The notes: generated from the sequence alone by a model not told the origin. A stretch of 64,000 nucleotides of DNA from Bacteroidia bacterium (GCA_016787895.1 JAEUTN010000010.1:97893-161892), one strand, 5' to 3'; positions 24,756-34,570 are shown, counted from the stretch's first letter. Program-made: numbers and translations.

Positions 24756-27700
24756 TTAGTCCCGGGGATTAACTTTATCTCTTACAAAAAAGGAATAGAT
24801 AGCCGGAATCACATACAGCGAAAACACCATCGATAACAGCAAACCGCCTATCACCACAATGCCCATGCCTACCCTGCTTTTTGAACCCGCTCCCAAACTC
24901 AAAGCAATTGGTAAAGCGCCTAAAACGGTGGCCAAACTGGTCATTAAAATGGGGCGCAACCTTGCCGTGGAAGCTTCAATCACCGCCTCCTTCACTTTCA
25001 TGCCTTTGTCGCGTAACTGATTGGCAAATTCAATAATCAATATTCCATTTTTAGTCACAAGGCCAATTAACATAATCATACCAATCTGGCTGAAAATATT
25101 CAGGGTTTGATTAAAATACCAAAGGGAAAACAAAGCTCCCGCAAGTGCCATTGGTACAGTAAGCATAATGATGAAGGGCTCAATAAAACTTTCGAACTGA
25201 GCCGCGAGAAACAAATAAATCAGCAACAGGGCCAGAAAAAACGCAAACAAAATATTGGAAGAGCTTTCTGAAAAATCACGGGAAGGCCCTGTGAGTGAAG
25301 TCACAAAACTGTCATCCAGTTCCTGTGCCGCAATTTTTTTCATTTCTTTAATACCATCGCCAATCGTTTTACCCGGGGCTAATCCTGCTGAAACGGTAGC
25401 CGACTGGTAACGGTTGTAGTGGTACAACTGAGGTGGACTGCTTCTTTCCATCACAGATATCACATTGTCCAATTGTATCATATCGCCCTTGGCATTGCGC
25501 ACAAATAAATCGCTAATATCCCCGGGGTTATCCCTGTTTTCGCGGTTCACCTGGCCTATCACCTGGTACTGTTTATCGCCATTGATAAAATACCCGAAAC
25601 GCTGACCGCTAAGCGCCAATTGTATGGTTTGCGCCACATCGGCAATGGAAACACCCAGCACACGGGCTTTGTCGCGGTTAATTTCCACTACCAGTTCCGG
25701 TTTATTGAATTTCAAATTTACATCCACACCCTGAAACACCGGATTTTTATTGGCCTGTTCTAAAAATTTAGGAAGTTTCTCCCGCAGTTTGGCAAAGTCC
25801 TGAGTTTGCAATACAAATTGCACCGGCAAACCTCCTCTTGGTCCTCCTCCTGATGAAATGGTTTGCTCCTGAATAATAAACACACGGCCTTCTGGAAACA
25901 AATGTAAATTTTGATTCAAGTAAGAAGCGATTTGATTTTGCGAGCGTTTACGTTCAGAAGCATCGTTTAAAGCCAGCCTTACAAATCCTGTATTAGCCGC
26001 ACCTGAGCCTACAAAGCCGGGTGCAGTTACCGTTAAACAAATGCGTTTTTCAGGAATGGAATCCGTCACAAATCCCGAAATCCGGTCCATCACCTCGTCC
26101 GTAGCCTCAAAGGTTGTGCCTTCAGGAGCTGTAACCACCATGCGTAGCCAGTTTCGATCTTCGAGGGGAGACAATTCCGATTGAAGTTGAGATCCAAAGT
26201 AAAAAATAGAACCTAAGGAAAGACCAAGGATGGTAATGGCCCATTTGCGCCTTTCCATAAAACCTGTTACTGATTTTCGGAACCAGGTGTCCAATGCCAC
26301 AAAATACGGTTCGGTGGCTAAATAAAATTTTGATCGTTTGGTGGGGTCCTTACGCACCAATTTTGCATTCAGCATGGGTGTCAGGGTAAGAGACACAAAA
26401 GCGGAAATTAATACTGCGCCCGCCAGCACCACACCAAACTCCCTGAACAAACGTCCTACAAACCCTTCCAGAAAAATAACAGGCATAAACACCGCGGCGA
26501 GGGTCAGCGAGGTAATAATCACAGCTGCGAAAATCTCCCTGGTACCTTCAATGGCCGCTTCTTTTGGTTTCATCCCCTTCTCCAGCTTTTTGAAAATGTT
26601 TTCTGTTACAACAATTCCATCGTCCACCACCAGGCCCGTTGCCAGCACAATGGCCAATAAGGTGAGTACGTTGATGGAATAACCCAGCAAATACATGATA
26701 AAAAAAGTACCGATCAAAGAAACAGGAATGTCGATCAGCGGGCGGAACGCAATTAACCAGTCGCGGAAAAAGAGAAAAATAATGAGGATAACCAGAACCA
26801 AGGCTATTAATAAGGTCTCAGCCACCTCGGTAATCGACTTTTCAATGAAGCGTGTATTGTCTAATGCAATATTAATTGTGTAATCCTTTGGCAGGTCTCT
26901 TTTTAATACTTCGTAGCGTTTGTAAAATTCATCGGCAATTTCAAGGTAATTTGCGCCGGGTTGTGGCACCAGGGCAAGTCCAATCATGGGTGTTCCTGAT
27001 TCTTTTAAAATGGTTTCCTCGTTTTCAGCGCCTAACTCCACCAAAGCAATGTCCTTTAAACGAATCATGTTGCTTTCCTCTTCCTTCACAATCATGTTCT
27101 CAAATTCAGGAACGGTGGACAATCGACCTATGGTGTTTACAGTAAGTTCGGTGGAATTGCCGGTAATTTTTCCTGAAGGAAGATCCACATTTTCTTTCGC
27201 CAGTGCTGCTTTTACATCCAGTGGTGTTAATCCGTAAGCCGCCAGTTTATCGGGTACCATTCGGATGCGCATGGAAATACGGCGTTGCCCCCAGATTTGC
27301 ACCGAACTCACCCCGGGTATGGTTTGCAGGTTTTGTGCAATCACGTTTTCTGCATAATCACTTACGTCAAGAATGGAACGTGTGTTGCTTTTTAAGGTCA
27401 TGGACACAATGGCGTCGGAATTAGCATCGGCCTTGCTTACCACAGGAGGAGCATCAATGTCCTGAGGCAATTGCCTTAAGGCCTGCGACACCTTATCGCG
27501 CACATCATTGGCAGCCGCTTCCAAATTGGCGCTGAGGATAAATTCAACCGTGATGATGCTCGAACCCTGGTTGGATGAAGCAGAAATGGAGCGAATACCT
27601 TCTATGCCATTGATGGCTTTTTCAAGCGGTTCGGTAATTTGAGATTGAATGACATCGGCGCTGGCGCCTGTATAATTGGTGCGTACGGTAATAACCGGAG

Positions 27701-27824
27701 GATCAATGGATGGAAATTCCCTGACACCAAGAAATTTAAACCCTATGGCACCAAACAAAACAATCAGCACCGACATAACGATGGCCAGTACCGGACGATT
27801 AACGCTGAGGGAGTACAAATTCAT
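24756..27824 (-). CDS. RND efflux permease (AcrB/MexB-like, HAE-1)
   Basis: 1022 residues with 12 membrane helices and two large periplasmic loops. The proton-relay residues are visible: the Asp pair in TM4 (ATGLVVDDGIVVTENIF) and the Lys in TM10 (IGLVTKNGILIIEFANQL). The N-terminus NRPVLAIVMSVLIVLFG is typical. HAE-1 pumps export hydrophobic or amphiphilic compounds from the periplasm or outer leaflet. It begins 1 base after the adaptor's stop codon and is followed by TolC. No dedicated regulator lies next to the operon. Confidence 0.96.
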   Translation of the reverse strand: MNLYSLSVNRPVLAIVMSVLIVLFGAIGFKFLGVREFPSIDPPVITVRTNYTGASADVIQSQITEPLEKAINGIEGIRSISASSNQGSSIITVEFILSANLEAAANDVRDKVSQALRQLPQDIDAPPVVSKADANSDAIVSMTLKSNTRSILDVSDYAENVIAQNLQTIPGVSSVQIWGQRRISMRIRMVPDKLAAYGLTPLDVKAALAKENVDLPSGKITGNSTELTVNTIGRLSTVPEFENMIVKEEESNMIRLKDIALVELGAENEETILKESGTPMIGLALVPQPGANYLEIADEFYKRYEVLKRDLPKDYTINIALDNTRFIEKSITEVAETLLIALVLVILIIFLFFRDWLIAFRPLIDIPVSLIGTFFIMYLLGYSINVLTLLAIVLATGLVVDDGIVVTENIFKKLEKGMKPKEAAIEGTREIFAAVIITSLTLAAVFMPVIFLEGFVGRLFREFGVVLAGAVLISAFVSLTLTPMLNAKLVRKDPTKRSKFYLATEPYFVALDTWFRKSVTGFMERRKWAITILGLSLGSIFYFGSQLQSELSPLEDRNWLRMVVTAPEGTTFEATDEVMDRISGFVTDSIPEKRICLTVTAPGFVGSGAANTGFVRLALNDASERKRSQNQIASYLNQNLHLFPEGRVFIIQEQTISSGGGPRGGLPVQFVLQTQDFAKLREKLPKFLEQANKNPVFQGVDVNLKFNKPELVVEINRDKARVLGVSIADVAQTIQLALSGQRFGYFINGDKQYQVIGQVNRENRDNPGDISDLFVRNAKGDMIQLDNVISVMERSSPPQLYHYNRYQSATVSAGLAPGKTIGDGIKEMKKIAAQELDDSFVTSLTGPSRDFSESSSNILFAFFLALLLIYLFLAAQFESFIEPFIIMLTVPMALAGALFSLWYFNQTLNIFSQIGMIMLIGLVTKNGILIIEFANQLRDKGMKVKEAVIEASTARLRPILMTSLATVLGALPIALSLGAGSKSRVGMGIVVIGGLLLSMVFSLYVIPAIYSFFVRDKVNPRD

Positions 27825-27825
27825 C

Positions 27826-28887
27826 TTAATCGGCTTTTTGGATCAGCTTGATGGGAATATCTTTTTTAATGGACATTAAACCGGAGGTAATAACGGTATC
27901 CCCTTCGCTTAAACCTTCCAACACCAAAACGTTTTTATCATTTCTTGGACCGATTTTTACCGGTGTTTCAATAGCTTTTCCTGCAGAATAACGAAAAACC
28001 TTATGGCCTTTTAAAACAGGTACAACACATTGCGTAGGCACCATCAACTGTTTGGAAGATTCTCCAAAACCCAGGTAAACTTTGGTGAAAGTGCCCGGCA
28101 GCAAATTGTTTGAACCCTTGTACAAAGCTCTTACTCTTATGGTTTTTGTGGCTTCCTCCATTTTGGGTTCTATGGCATAAATTTGAGCCGTATAGGATTG
28201 TGCACCCAAATCGTTCTCCACCTCGAAGGTAATGCCCATGTCGGTTTTTACATCCTGACTGTATTTGCCGGGAATGGAAAATTCAACAAACAAGGGTTTG
28301 AGCTGAACCAGAGAAACCAGGGTTGTTGATGTGCTTACAAAAGCGCCCTCACTCACATTTTTTAAACCCACTACTCCGGTGAAAGGCGCTATAATACTGG
28401 TTTTGGCAATCTGGGCCTGGTAATACTTTTCATCCGCGCGCAATACTGAAATTTCATTCTCCTGCATTTCGTATTCTTCTTCACTTACCCCATTGATTTC
28501 ACGCAGTTTTTTCAAACGGTTTAATTTTTGTTCCGCCAATTTTAACTGGGTGTTGATTTTCAGTAACTGGGCCTGAAAATCGGCATCGTTAAGTTTTACC
28601 AACACATCACCTTTGTTCACCTGTTGGCCTTCTTTAAAGTAGATGTTTATCACTTTCCCGGAAATCTCCGGCATAAGACTCACTTCATTCAAGGCACCGG
28701 TTTTTCCGGCTGAAAATATCCGGTTTTCATAGGGCAGGGCTTTTACCACAAAATAATTCACCGCCAGCGGGGCTTTGCCGGCCTGAGGGCCCTTTTTCAT
28801 TTCTTCCTTTGAGAAAAAAACAAACTTAGAGGCCACAACGGCTGTAAGCGCCAAAATTATAATGAGCCAATTGGGGATTTTTTTCAT
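27826..28887 (-). CDS. RND periplasmic adaptor (HlyD/MFP family)
   Basis: 353 residues, first gene of the pump operon. It has an N-terminal membrane segment (IPNWLIIILALTAVVASKFVFF), then a biotinyl-lipoyl half (EISGKVINIYFKEGQQVNKGDVLVKL), a short alpha-hairpin, the second half (APFTGVVGLKNVSEGAFV) and a beta-barrel/membrane-proximal region. The ATG at 28887 gives the normal start. The frame extends upstream to 28992, but the extra 35 residues (including FEANDPLHQ) look non-coding. A second start question does not arise. Confidence 0.93.
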   Translation of the reverse strand: MKKIPNWLIIILALTAVVASKFVFFSKEEMKKGPQAGKAPLAVNYFVVKALPYENRIFSAGKTGALNEVSLMPEISGKVINIYFKEGQQVNKGDVLVKLNDADFQAQLLKINTQLKLAEQKLNRLKKLREINGVSEEEYEMQENEISVLRADEKYYQAQIAKTSIIAPFTGVVGLKNVSEGAFVSTSTTLVSLVQLKPLFVEFSIPGKYSQDVKTDMGITFEVENDLGAQSYTAQIYAIEPKMEEATKTIRVRALYKGSNNLLPGTFTKVYLGFGESSKQLMVPTQCVVPVLKGHKVFRYSAGKAIETPVKIGPRNDKNVLVLEGLSEGDTVITSGLMSIKKDIPIKLIQKAD

Positions 28888-29044
28888 GCAGATCTTTGAA
28901 TACGTAAGTTTTTCGAATGTCCTGTTACTGTTTAAAGTTTGATGAAGCGGGTCATTGGCTTCAAAATGAGGCGAAAAACTAAAAATACCCAATCATCTTG
29001 ACAAATATCAGCTATACACGCTTTCTACAAAAATTATATATCCC

Positions 29045-29052
29045 TACTTTTG
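29045..29052 (+). promoter_or_regulatory. Promoter -7 box
   Basis: TACTTTTG, 20 bp upstream of the ATG at 29073. It rules against the in-frame start at 28998. Confidence 0.65.
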
Positions 29053-29072
29053 GAAGTTTTAACATCTATTCT

Positions 29073-30110
29073 ATGAAATTTCTGCTCAAAGCACTATTAC
29101 TACTTTTTTCATTCGCCATTTCAGCTCAGGAAGAACAACACCTTAAAAATCTTAGAATGCTGACCCATGGTGGCGACAATGCCGAAGCCTATTTCAGCTT
29201 CAACGGCAAATTCGCATCCTTTCAAAGTAACAATGCTGCCTGGGGATTAAAATGCGACCAGATTTTTAACCTCGACATTTCAAAAGCGGCTCAGGACAGT
29301 TTGTACAAACCCCAACTCATCAGCACAGGAAAAGGAAGAACCACCTGCTCCTACTTTCTGAAAGACGGCAAACACATCCTTTACGCTTCTACTCACGAAG
29401 CCTCTGACGATTGCCCTGCAGCCCCTGAAATGAAAGGCAAATACCTTTGGGCGGTGTACAGCAGTTTTGACATTTACGTGGCCGATTTAAAAGGCAAAAT
29501 CAAGAAAAAACTCACTACTACACCGGGCTATGATGCCGAAGCCACCGTTTCGCCTGACGGAAAAAAAATTGTGTTCACCAGCACCAGAAGCGGTGATCTG
29601 GAACTGTGGACCATGGACATTGATGGAAAAAATCAAAAACAAATCACCAATCAACTCGGCTACGATGGGGGCGCTTTCTTTTCTCCCGATGGCAAAAAAA
29701 TTGTGTTCAGAGCCTCGCGTCCGAAAACTGAAGAAGCCATAAAAGAATACAAGGAACTTTTAGCCCAGGGCCTGGTGGCTCCTACTGAAATGGAAATTTA
29801 CACCTGCAATGTGGATGGCAGCGATTTGAAACAGGTCACTCAATTGGGCAAAGCCAACTGGGCCCCCTTTTACCACCCTTCCGGCAAAAAAATTGTGTTC
29901 TCCAGCAACCACCACAGCAAACGTGGTTACGACTTTCAGTTGTTTATGATCAACGCCGATGGAACAGGTTTAGAGCAAATTACCTTTCAAAGCATATTTA
30001 ATGCCTTCCCCATGTTTTCGCCCGATGGGAAACAACTCATTTTTTCTTCGAACAGAAACAATGGGGGTACAAGAGATACCAATCTGTTTATTGCTGATTG
30101 GGTTGATTAA
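29073..30110 (+). CDS. Secreted TolB-like beta-propeller protein
   Basis: 345 residues: signal peptide (LLLLFSFAISAQ), then six to seven PD40/TolB-type blades with the motif SPDGKKIVF repeated (ATVSPDGKKIVFTSTRSGD, GAFFSPDGKKIVFRASR, PFYHPSGKKIVFSSN, PMFSPDGKQLIFSSN). It resembles the propeller half of DPP-IV/TolB proteins, without a peptidase domain. Probably a periplasmic binding or scaffold protein; the ligand is unknown. It is transcribed divergently from the RND operon. Confidence 0.85.
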   Translation: MKFLLKALLLLFSFAISAQEEQHLKNLRMLTHGGDNAEAYFSFNGKFASFQSNNAAWGLKCDQIFNLDISKAAQDSLYKPQLISTGKGRTTCSYFLKDGKHILYASTHEASDDCPAAPEMKGKYLWAVYSSFDIYVADLKGKIKKKLTTTPGYDAEATVSPDGKKIVFTSTRSGDLELWTMDIDGKNQKQITNQLGYDGGAFFSPDGKKIVFRASRPKTEEAIKEYKELLAQGLVAPTEMEIYTCNVDGSDLKQVTQLGKANWAPFYHPSGKKIVFSSNHHSKRGYDFQLFMINADGTGLEQITFQSIFNAFPMFSPDGKQLIFSSNRNNGGTRDTNLFIADWVD

Positions 30111-30116
30111 AAGGAT

Positions 30117-30593
30117 CTAGTAAAAATAAAAGGCCACAATCTGATCTACGTTGCCCGTTTGGTTATGGCAATTCACGCAGCCGGCCGGATCGGCATAAAT
30201 ACTGGATTGTACCTCTCCTTTCGAAGTCATTTTTCCCCAAAGCCAGGAGTTTCTGTATTTATACATGTAGTAGTAGGTAATTGTTTGACTGGAGGCATTC
30301 ACCAATTCTTTAATCACCAAAGCCCCTTCAGGCATAGCCGAACCCGGTGGAAGCTTTCCCATCTGACTTAAAGCCGAAAAAGCTCTTTTGTTAAACCTCA
30401 ATTTAAATGGTCCGTGTGGACCATGAACACCTGAATACACTGCCCCTGAATCGTTTTTGTAATAATTGAAGGAAGCACTGTGATTGATGCTGTCTAAAAA
30501 AACCGATTCATTAATTCTTAGTCCTTCCCTTTTCCCAACATCTTTTGAGCAAGAAAGCAAAAACAAACAAGCAAGTGGTAAGATGAACTTCAT
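30117..30593 (-). CDS. Lipoprotein resembling cytochrome P460, with CxxCH heme site
   Basis: 158 residues. The signal MKFILPLACLFLLSCSKD has lipobox LLSC. The mature protein has a P460-like layout: HGPHGPFKLRFNKRAF, then LPPGSAMPEGALVIKEL, then YMYKYRNSWLWG, and the single c-type heme motif CVNCH near the C-terminus. In the P460/cytochrome c' beta group this heme is used in hydroxylamine or NO chemistry; here the activity is unknown. It lies between a propeller protein and a glycosyltransferase and stands alone. Confidence 0.75.
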   Translation of the reverse strand: MKFILPLACLFLLSCSKDVGKREGLRINESVFLDSINHSASFNYYKNDSGAVYSGVHGPHGPFKLRFNKRAFSALSQMGKLPPGSAMPEGALVIKELVNASSQTITYYYMYKYRNSWLWGKMTSKGEVQSSIYADPAGCVNCHNQTGNVDQIVAFYFY

Positions 30594-30609
30594 TTTTGGA
30601 ATAAAAAAT

Positions 30610-31770
30610 TTAATTCGCTTTTATAGCTTGTAATTTGCTTATGATTACAGGAATCAGTTTCTCCCATACAAACCTATTGCTTATGGTGTGTAAAGCGTTC
30701 TTTTTCATGCTAAGGAGGTGTTGCTGGTCCAAACTCAAAAACGTTTTTATAGCCTCTTTTATTGTATGTGAATCAGCATTTGCCATTAACAAACCATTCG
30801 ATGAATTCACCAATACAGATACAGCCCCTACATCCGTGGCCAGCACTGTGAGTCCGTTACCCATGGCTTCCAGCAACACATTGGGGAAACCTTCGCTCCA
30901 GCTTGGGCACAACAACACATCGCAGGAGCGCAGAGTATGTGTTAACTTTTTCTTGTCCCTGATTTCTCCGTGATACACAACCTGGGGGTGGGTGATTTTT
31001 TTGTCCTCAGGAATGGGCCCCACAAAGTGCATTTCAAAAGCCGGCACCTCTTTTTCAGCGAACAATCCTTTTAAAGCCTGGTTCAGTTCCTCAATGCCTT
31101 TTCTTCTTTCGTAACGTCCTAAAAACAAAAAGCGCGGAGGCACATGCGTTTCGCTGATTTCATCTGCTGCTGAGCCCGCTTCCAAACCCGAGGGCAATTC
31201 AATAATGTTTTTTCGCTTTACCCCAATGGACTCGATCAAATCTGTAATTTTTCCACCATAAGAAAATACCACATCGGCCTGTTGTGAAATCCATTTCACG
31301 GGACGACGCAGCAAAACCATATGCTGCAATTTGGTTTTCAAATCAGGCGACGTTTGAAACATTTCGTAGCCATGAAACTTCACCCCAATGGGAGGGCACT
31401 TGATCCTGCCCTTTTTCTTTTGTTCAATCAGGTACCAGGCCGAAAAACCCTTGGAATAAATAAAATCGAAAGTATTGAGCTCGCCCTTTATGCTATTATA
31501 AATTTGTTTTGAATACCGATAGGAGTCGTAAAGGTAATGCCCCGGAAAACCCGGACTTTTGGGAAACTCCAGCACCCTTGAACGAATGAATTTTTTTTCC
31601 TCATCCGTAAAAAATTCCAGTTGTCGAATGTCGTATTGGCTCTGGTTGAAGTGAAACAAATGCACCTCCACCCCATTTTGAGCCAGGTATTTACAAATGT
31701 AATAGGAGTGTTTTTGCATACCGCCCAGCACATAAGGCCAGATTCCATCGGTAAGCAGGGCAACTCTCAT
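30610..31770 (-). CDS. Glycosyltransferase family 4
   Basis: 386 residues with the two-Rossmann GT-B plan. The N-terminus ALLTDGIWPYVLGGMQKHSY carries the Gly-rich acceptor-side loop. The C-terminal domain has FLFLGRYERRKGIEEL and SWSEGFPNVLLEAMGNG, the EX7E nucleotide-sugar site. Sugar donor and acceptor are unknown. It starts 8 bp after the stop of the pyruvate dehydrogenase gene, so the two may share a transcript although their functions differ. Confidence 0.92.
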   Translation of the reverse strand: MRVALLTDGIWPYVLGGMQKHSYYICKYLAQNGVEVHLFHFNQSQYDIRQLEFFTDEEKKFIRSRVLEFPKSPGFPGHYLYDSYRYSKQIYNSIKGELNTFDFIYSKGFSAWYLIEQKKKGRIKCPPIGVKFHGYEMFQTSPDLKTKLQHMVLLRRPVKWISQQADVVFSYGGKITDLIESIGVKRKNIIELPSGLEAGSAADEISETHVPPRFLFLGRYERRKGIEELNQALKGLFAEKEVPAFEMHFVGPIPEDKKITHPQVVYHGEIRDKKKLTHTLRSCDVLLCPSWSEGFPNVLLEAMGNGLTVLATDVGAVSVLVNSSNGLLMANADSHTIKEAIKTFLSLDQQHLLSMKKNALHTISNRFVWEKLIPVIISKLQAIKAN

Positions 31771-31778
31771 GAAAAAAA

Positions 31779-32762
31779 TTACTTGCGGATGTACATCACC
31801 TCCTGCACCGCTTTAATCACCTTGGCCACATTGGGCAAAGAGGCTTCAATCAGCGTTGGGGCGTAAGGCAGCGGTGTATCGGCGGTTGTAACTCTCAAAA
31901 CCGGGGCATCGAGGTAATCAAAAGCCTCTTTCTGTACTTTAAAAGCAATTTCGCTTGAAATGCTTGCCAAAGGCCAGGCTTCTTCCACCACCACCAAACG
32001 GTTGGTCTTTTTCACCGATTCTATCACGGCATTATAATCAATAGGTCGCACACTTCTCAGGTCAATCACTTCCACGCTAACGCCTTCTTTTTCCAGCTCA
32101 GCAGCGGCGGCCAACGCCACTTTCATAATCTTTCCGAACGACACAATGGTCACGTGTTCTCCTTTGCGTTTAATATCAGCCAGGCCAATAGGAATCAAAT
32201 ATTCTTCTTCTGGAATTTCGCCTTTGTCCCCGTACATCTGCTCACTTTCCATAAACACCACCGGGTCGTTATCGCGTATCGAGGTTTTTAATAAACCCTT
32301 TGCGTCGTATGGGTTGCTGGGCACCACCACCTTTAAACCTGGACAATTAGCAAACCAATTTTCAAAAGCCTGGGAGTGCTGTGAACTCAACATTCCGGCG
32401 CTGGCGGTTGGGCCGCGAAAAACAATGGGCACATTGTATTGTCCCCCGCTCATGCTGTACATTTTAGCCGCGCTGTTAATCACCTGGTCAATGGCTACCA
32501 AACTAAAATTAAAGGTCATAAATTCACAAATGGGTCGCAAACCGTTGGCGGCGGCACCTACGGCAATACCCGCAAAGCCCAGTTCGGCAATGGGTGTATC
32601 AATCACGCGTTTGGCCCCAAATTCGGCCAGCATGCCTTTGCTCACTTTATAAGCCCCGTTGTATTCGGCCACTTCTTCTCCAAGAAGAAACACATTCTCA
32701 TCGCGGCGCATCTCTTCCGACATGGCCTCGCGCAAAGCTTCCCTGAATTCTACTGTTTTCAT
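31779..32762 (-). CDS. pdhB: Pyruvate dehydrogenase E1 component, beta subunit
   Basis: 327 residues, the normal length for E1-beta. MKTVEFREALREAMSEEM at the start, then LLGEEVAEYNGAYKVSKGML, PICEFMTFNFSLVAIDQV and VVEEAWPLASISSEIA. With E1-alpha (not in the window) it decarboxylates pyruvate using thiamin diphosphate and passes the acetyl group to E2. A -7 box at 32779-32786 supports the ATG at 32762 over the in-frame start at 32789. The closest relative could be another 2-oxoacid E1-beta, but the sequence reads as the pyruvate type. Confidence 0.9.
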   Translation of the reverse strand: MKTVEFREALREAMSEEMRRDENVFLLGEEVAEYNGAYKVSKGMLAEFGAKRVIDTPIAELGFAGIAVGAAANGLRPICEFMTFNFSLVAIDQVINSAAKMYSMSGGQYNVPIVFRGPTASAGMLSSQHSQAFENWFANCPGLKVVVPSNPYDAKGLLKTSIRDNDPVVFMESEQMYGDKGEIPEEEYLIPIGLADIKRKGEHVTIVSFGKIMKVALAAAAELEKEGVSVEVIDLRSVRPIDYNAVIESVKKTNRLVVVEEAWPLASISSEIAFKVQKEAFDYLDAPVLRVTTADTPLPYAPTLIEASLPNVAKVIKAVQEVMYIRK

Positions 32763-32778
32763 AGTTGTATCGTGAAAC

Positions 32779-32786
32779 CAAAAATA
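32779..32786 (-). promoter_or_regulatory. Promoter -7 box for pdhB
   Basis: TATTTTTG on the minus strand, 16 bases upstream of the pdhB ATG. Confidence 0.65.
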
Positions 32787-32826
32787 CATATTTCCCTGTG
32801 ATTAGGCTCATCTTACACTATTTTTC

Positions 32827-32919
32827 TTGGGCGCCTTAACGGGCCCTCACTACTCGCTCTTTGCTTGGCTGAGGCCTGCGCAAAGGAGCTTATACACGCC
32901 GTTCGGTCCCGGGCGCAGG
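32827..32919 (+). repeat. Intergenic repeat element, member 3 (partial match)
   Basis: Begins TTGGGCG and ends TCCCGGGCGCAGG, recalling the boundary motifs of the elements at 15322 and 16628. The interior contains short inverted repeats such as GGGCGCC and TTGGGCGCCTTAACGGGCCC. It sits in the 260-bp gap between pdhB and a T9SS cargo gene; nothing else is visible there. Confidence 0.45.
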
Positions 32920-33022
32920 TTCAGGGACTTGTCCAAGGAAATTAAATTTTAGAACTCTATTGTTGAAGGTACCGGCAAATTCACTATATTTAATTAAGCA
33001 AGCGTATTTCAAAACCAATTCG

Positions 33023-33958
33023 ATGAAAAAAATCTACCTCCTTACCCTACTGCTTTTTTCTTTAAAAAACCTAAACGCTCAGGTGGTGTTTTGTCCCCCG
33101 GGGGCTAAATGGAGTTACAATTGGGCAAATTCCATGACACCCTATCCACTGGCTGCTTACAATGATCAAATTGTTTACACCGGCGATACGATTATAGGAG
33201 CAGAAACCGTAAAAAAACTTCAACATAGTTTTTTTTCTTATGAGTGCCTCTTTGCCGAATGCAACCCAACCTATTTAAAACAAATTGGTGATACTGTTTT
33301 TATGAAAAACCCCTGCACAGTGGGTGGTTGGCAGATCCTGTACAATTTTGCTGCAGTAAATGGAAGCAGTTGGCAGAATACGATTACAAAAGGACCCACC
33401 TCAGCTATTACATGCACCTATAATATCTCTATTAATTCAATCAGTACAGTCACCATCAACGGAATGCCGTTAAAACAAATGAATGCAACTTATCAATTTT
33501 ATTATGGCAGTAACCTAAGCTCTAGCACTGAAACCATAACAGAACGGCTTGGCTCCTCCCGCTACTTGTTCAATTTCCGAAATTATATTTCTACGGATTG
33601 CAATTACATTTCCCGAAACTTATGCTATACCGATAGCAGTTTTGGCCTGCTTCAGTACACTCAATTCCCTTGTAACTTCGCCAACCCTGTTGGAATGAAT
33701 GAATACCTAAACACTTCCAACAATTTAAACATCTTCCCCAACCCTGGCTCAGACGAGATAGAATTTGGATTTGAATTTAAAACCGGCAATTGCAACATTG
33801 AATTCACCGACTTAAGCGGACGAGTTGTAAAACAGGTACTGATTGATAATGATGGTCCGCTGAACATTCGCGACCTGGAAGAAGGCCTGTATATTATTAC
33901 TGCATTTTCTTCTGATGGAGATATCTTGGGCAGAAGCAAATTCCTGAAAACGCATTAA
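33023..33958 (+). CDS. Secreted protein with T9SS type A sorting domain
   Basis: 311 residues. Signal peptide MKKIYLLTLLLFSLKNLNAQ, then a ~210-residue domain of unknown fold with several Cys (VVFCPPGAKWSYNWAN at its start). The C-terminal ~75-residue T9SS sorting domain contains NIFPNPGSDEIEF, FTDLSGRVVKQ and RDLEEGLYIITAF. It should be carried to the surface by the type IX system. The ATG at 33023 gives a canonical signal; the frame's earlier start at 32960 does not. The role is unknown. Confidence 0.82.
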   Translation: MKKIYLLTLLLFSLKNLNAQVVFCPPGAKWSYNWANSMTPYPLAAYNDQIVYTGDTIIGAETVKKLQHSFFSYECLFAECNPTYLKQIGDTVFMKNPCTVGGWQILYNFAAVNGSSWQNTITKGPTSAITCTYNISINSISTVTINGMPLKQMNATYQFYYGSNLSSSTETITERLGSSRYLFNFRNYISTDCNYISRNLCYTDSSFGLLQYTQFPCNFANPVGMNEYLNTSNNLNIFPNPGSDEIEFGFEFKTGNCNIEFTDLSGRVVKQVLIDNDGPLNIRDLEEGLYIITAFSSDGDILGRSKFLKTH

Positions 33959-33977
33959 GCCCGTTTGTTCTTTATTT

Positions 33978-34000
33978 TCAAGGGTTTTCGGCCCTTTAAT
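33978..34000 (+). terminator. Possible weak terminator
   Basis: AAGGG-TTTTCGG-CCCTT makes a short stem 20 bp after the stop codon; the following T run is poor. Confidence 0.35.
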
Positions 34001-34064
34001 TCCCAAAAAACCAAAAAAGCCGGACATTTCTCGCGAAATACTTTTTTTATCCCCAGGTTATACC

Positions 34065-34072
34065 TACATTTG
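34065..34072 (+). promoter_or_regulatory. Promoter -7 box for the cold-shock gene
   Basis: TACATTTG, about 220 bp upstream of the csp start, leaving a long 5' leader (about 34079-34293). That fits cold-shock messages, whose leaders often control translation. No second gene is visible in the leader. Confidence 0.6.
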
Positions 34073-34293
34073 AGCACTTCTTTCGAAGATTGTATTTTTA
34101 TCCTTTCGTAATTTCTGTTACAATTCGATCACCCTACACTTTTCTGAGCAGTCAAAATCCCGGTATTCAATGGAATATGGGTATAAACAAGACTTAACGC
34201 ATTAAACTCTGCCTGAAAGCAGGGGATAATAAAAACAAAACAATAAAAACCAATAACCGCCCAACTTAATCGAAGGGCACAAAACAAAACAAC

Positions 34294-34482
34294 ATGAACA
34301 AAGGAACAGTAAAATTTTTCAACGACACCAAAGGTTTCGGATTTATTAAAGGCGAAAACGGACAAGAGATTTTTGTACACGTAAGCGGCTTAACCGAAGA
34401 CATTCGTGAGAACGACGAAGTAACCTACGATATCGAAATGGGAAAAAAAGGCGAAAACGCCGTTAACGTAAAATTGGCTTAA
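34294..34482 (+). CDS. Cold-shock domain protein (CspA family)
   Basis: 62 residues, a single OB-fold cold-shock domain. Both RNA-binding motifs are present: KGFGFI (RNP1) and IFVHVSGL (RNP2). It binds single-stranded nucleic acid and melts RNA structure. It is slightly shorter than CspA of E. coli (70). The ~215-nt leader upstream suggests post-transcriptional control. A strong terminator follows. Confidence 0.96.
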   Translation: MNKGTVKFFNDTKGFGFIKGENGQEIFVHVSGLTEDIRENDEVTYDIEMGKKGENAVNVKLA

Positions 34483-34500
34483 TTCATTTTTGTCATACTT

Positions 34501-34537
34501 TAAGAGGCCGTCTGAAAAGATGGCCTCTTTTTTTTTG
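34501..34537 (+). terminator. Terminator after csp
   Basis: AAGAGGCC-GTCTGAAAAGAT-GGCCTCTT followed by eight or more T. Confidence 0.9.
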
Positions 34538-34570
34538 CCCATAAGCGGAGTCGAAACCTGACAATAGTCA

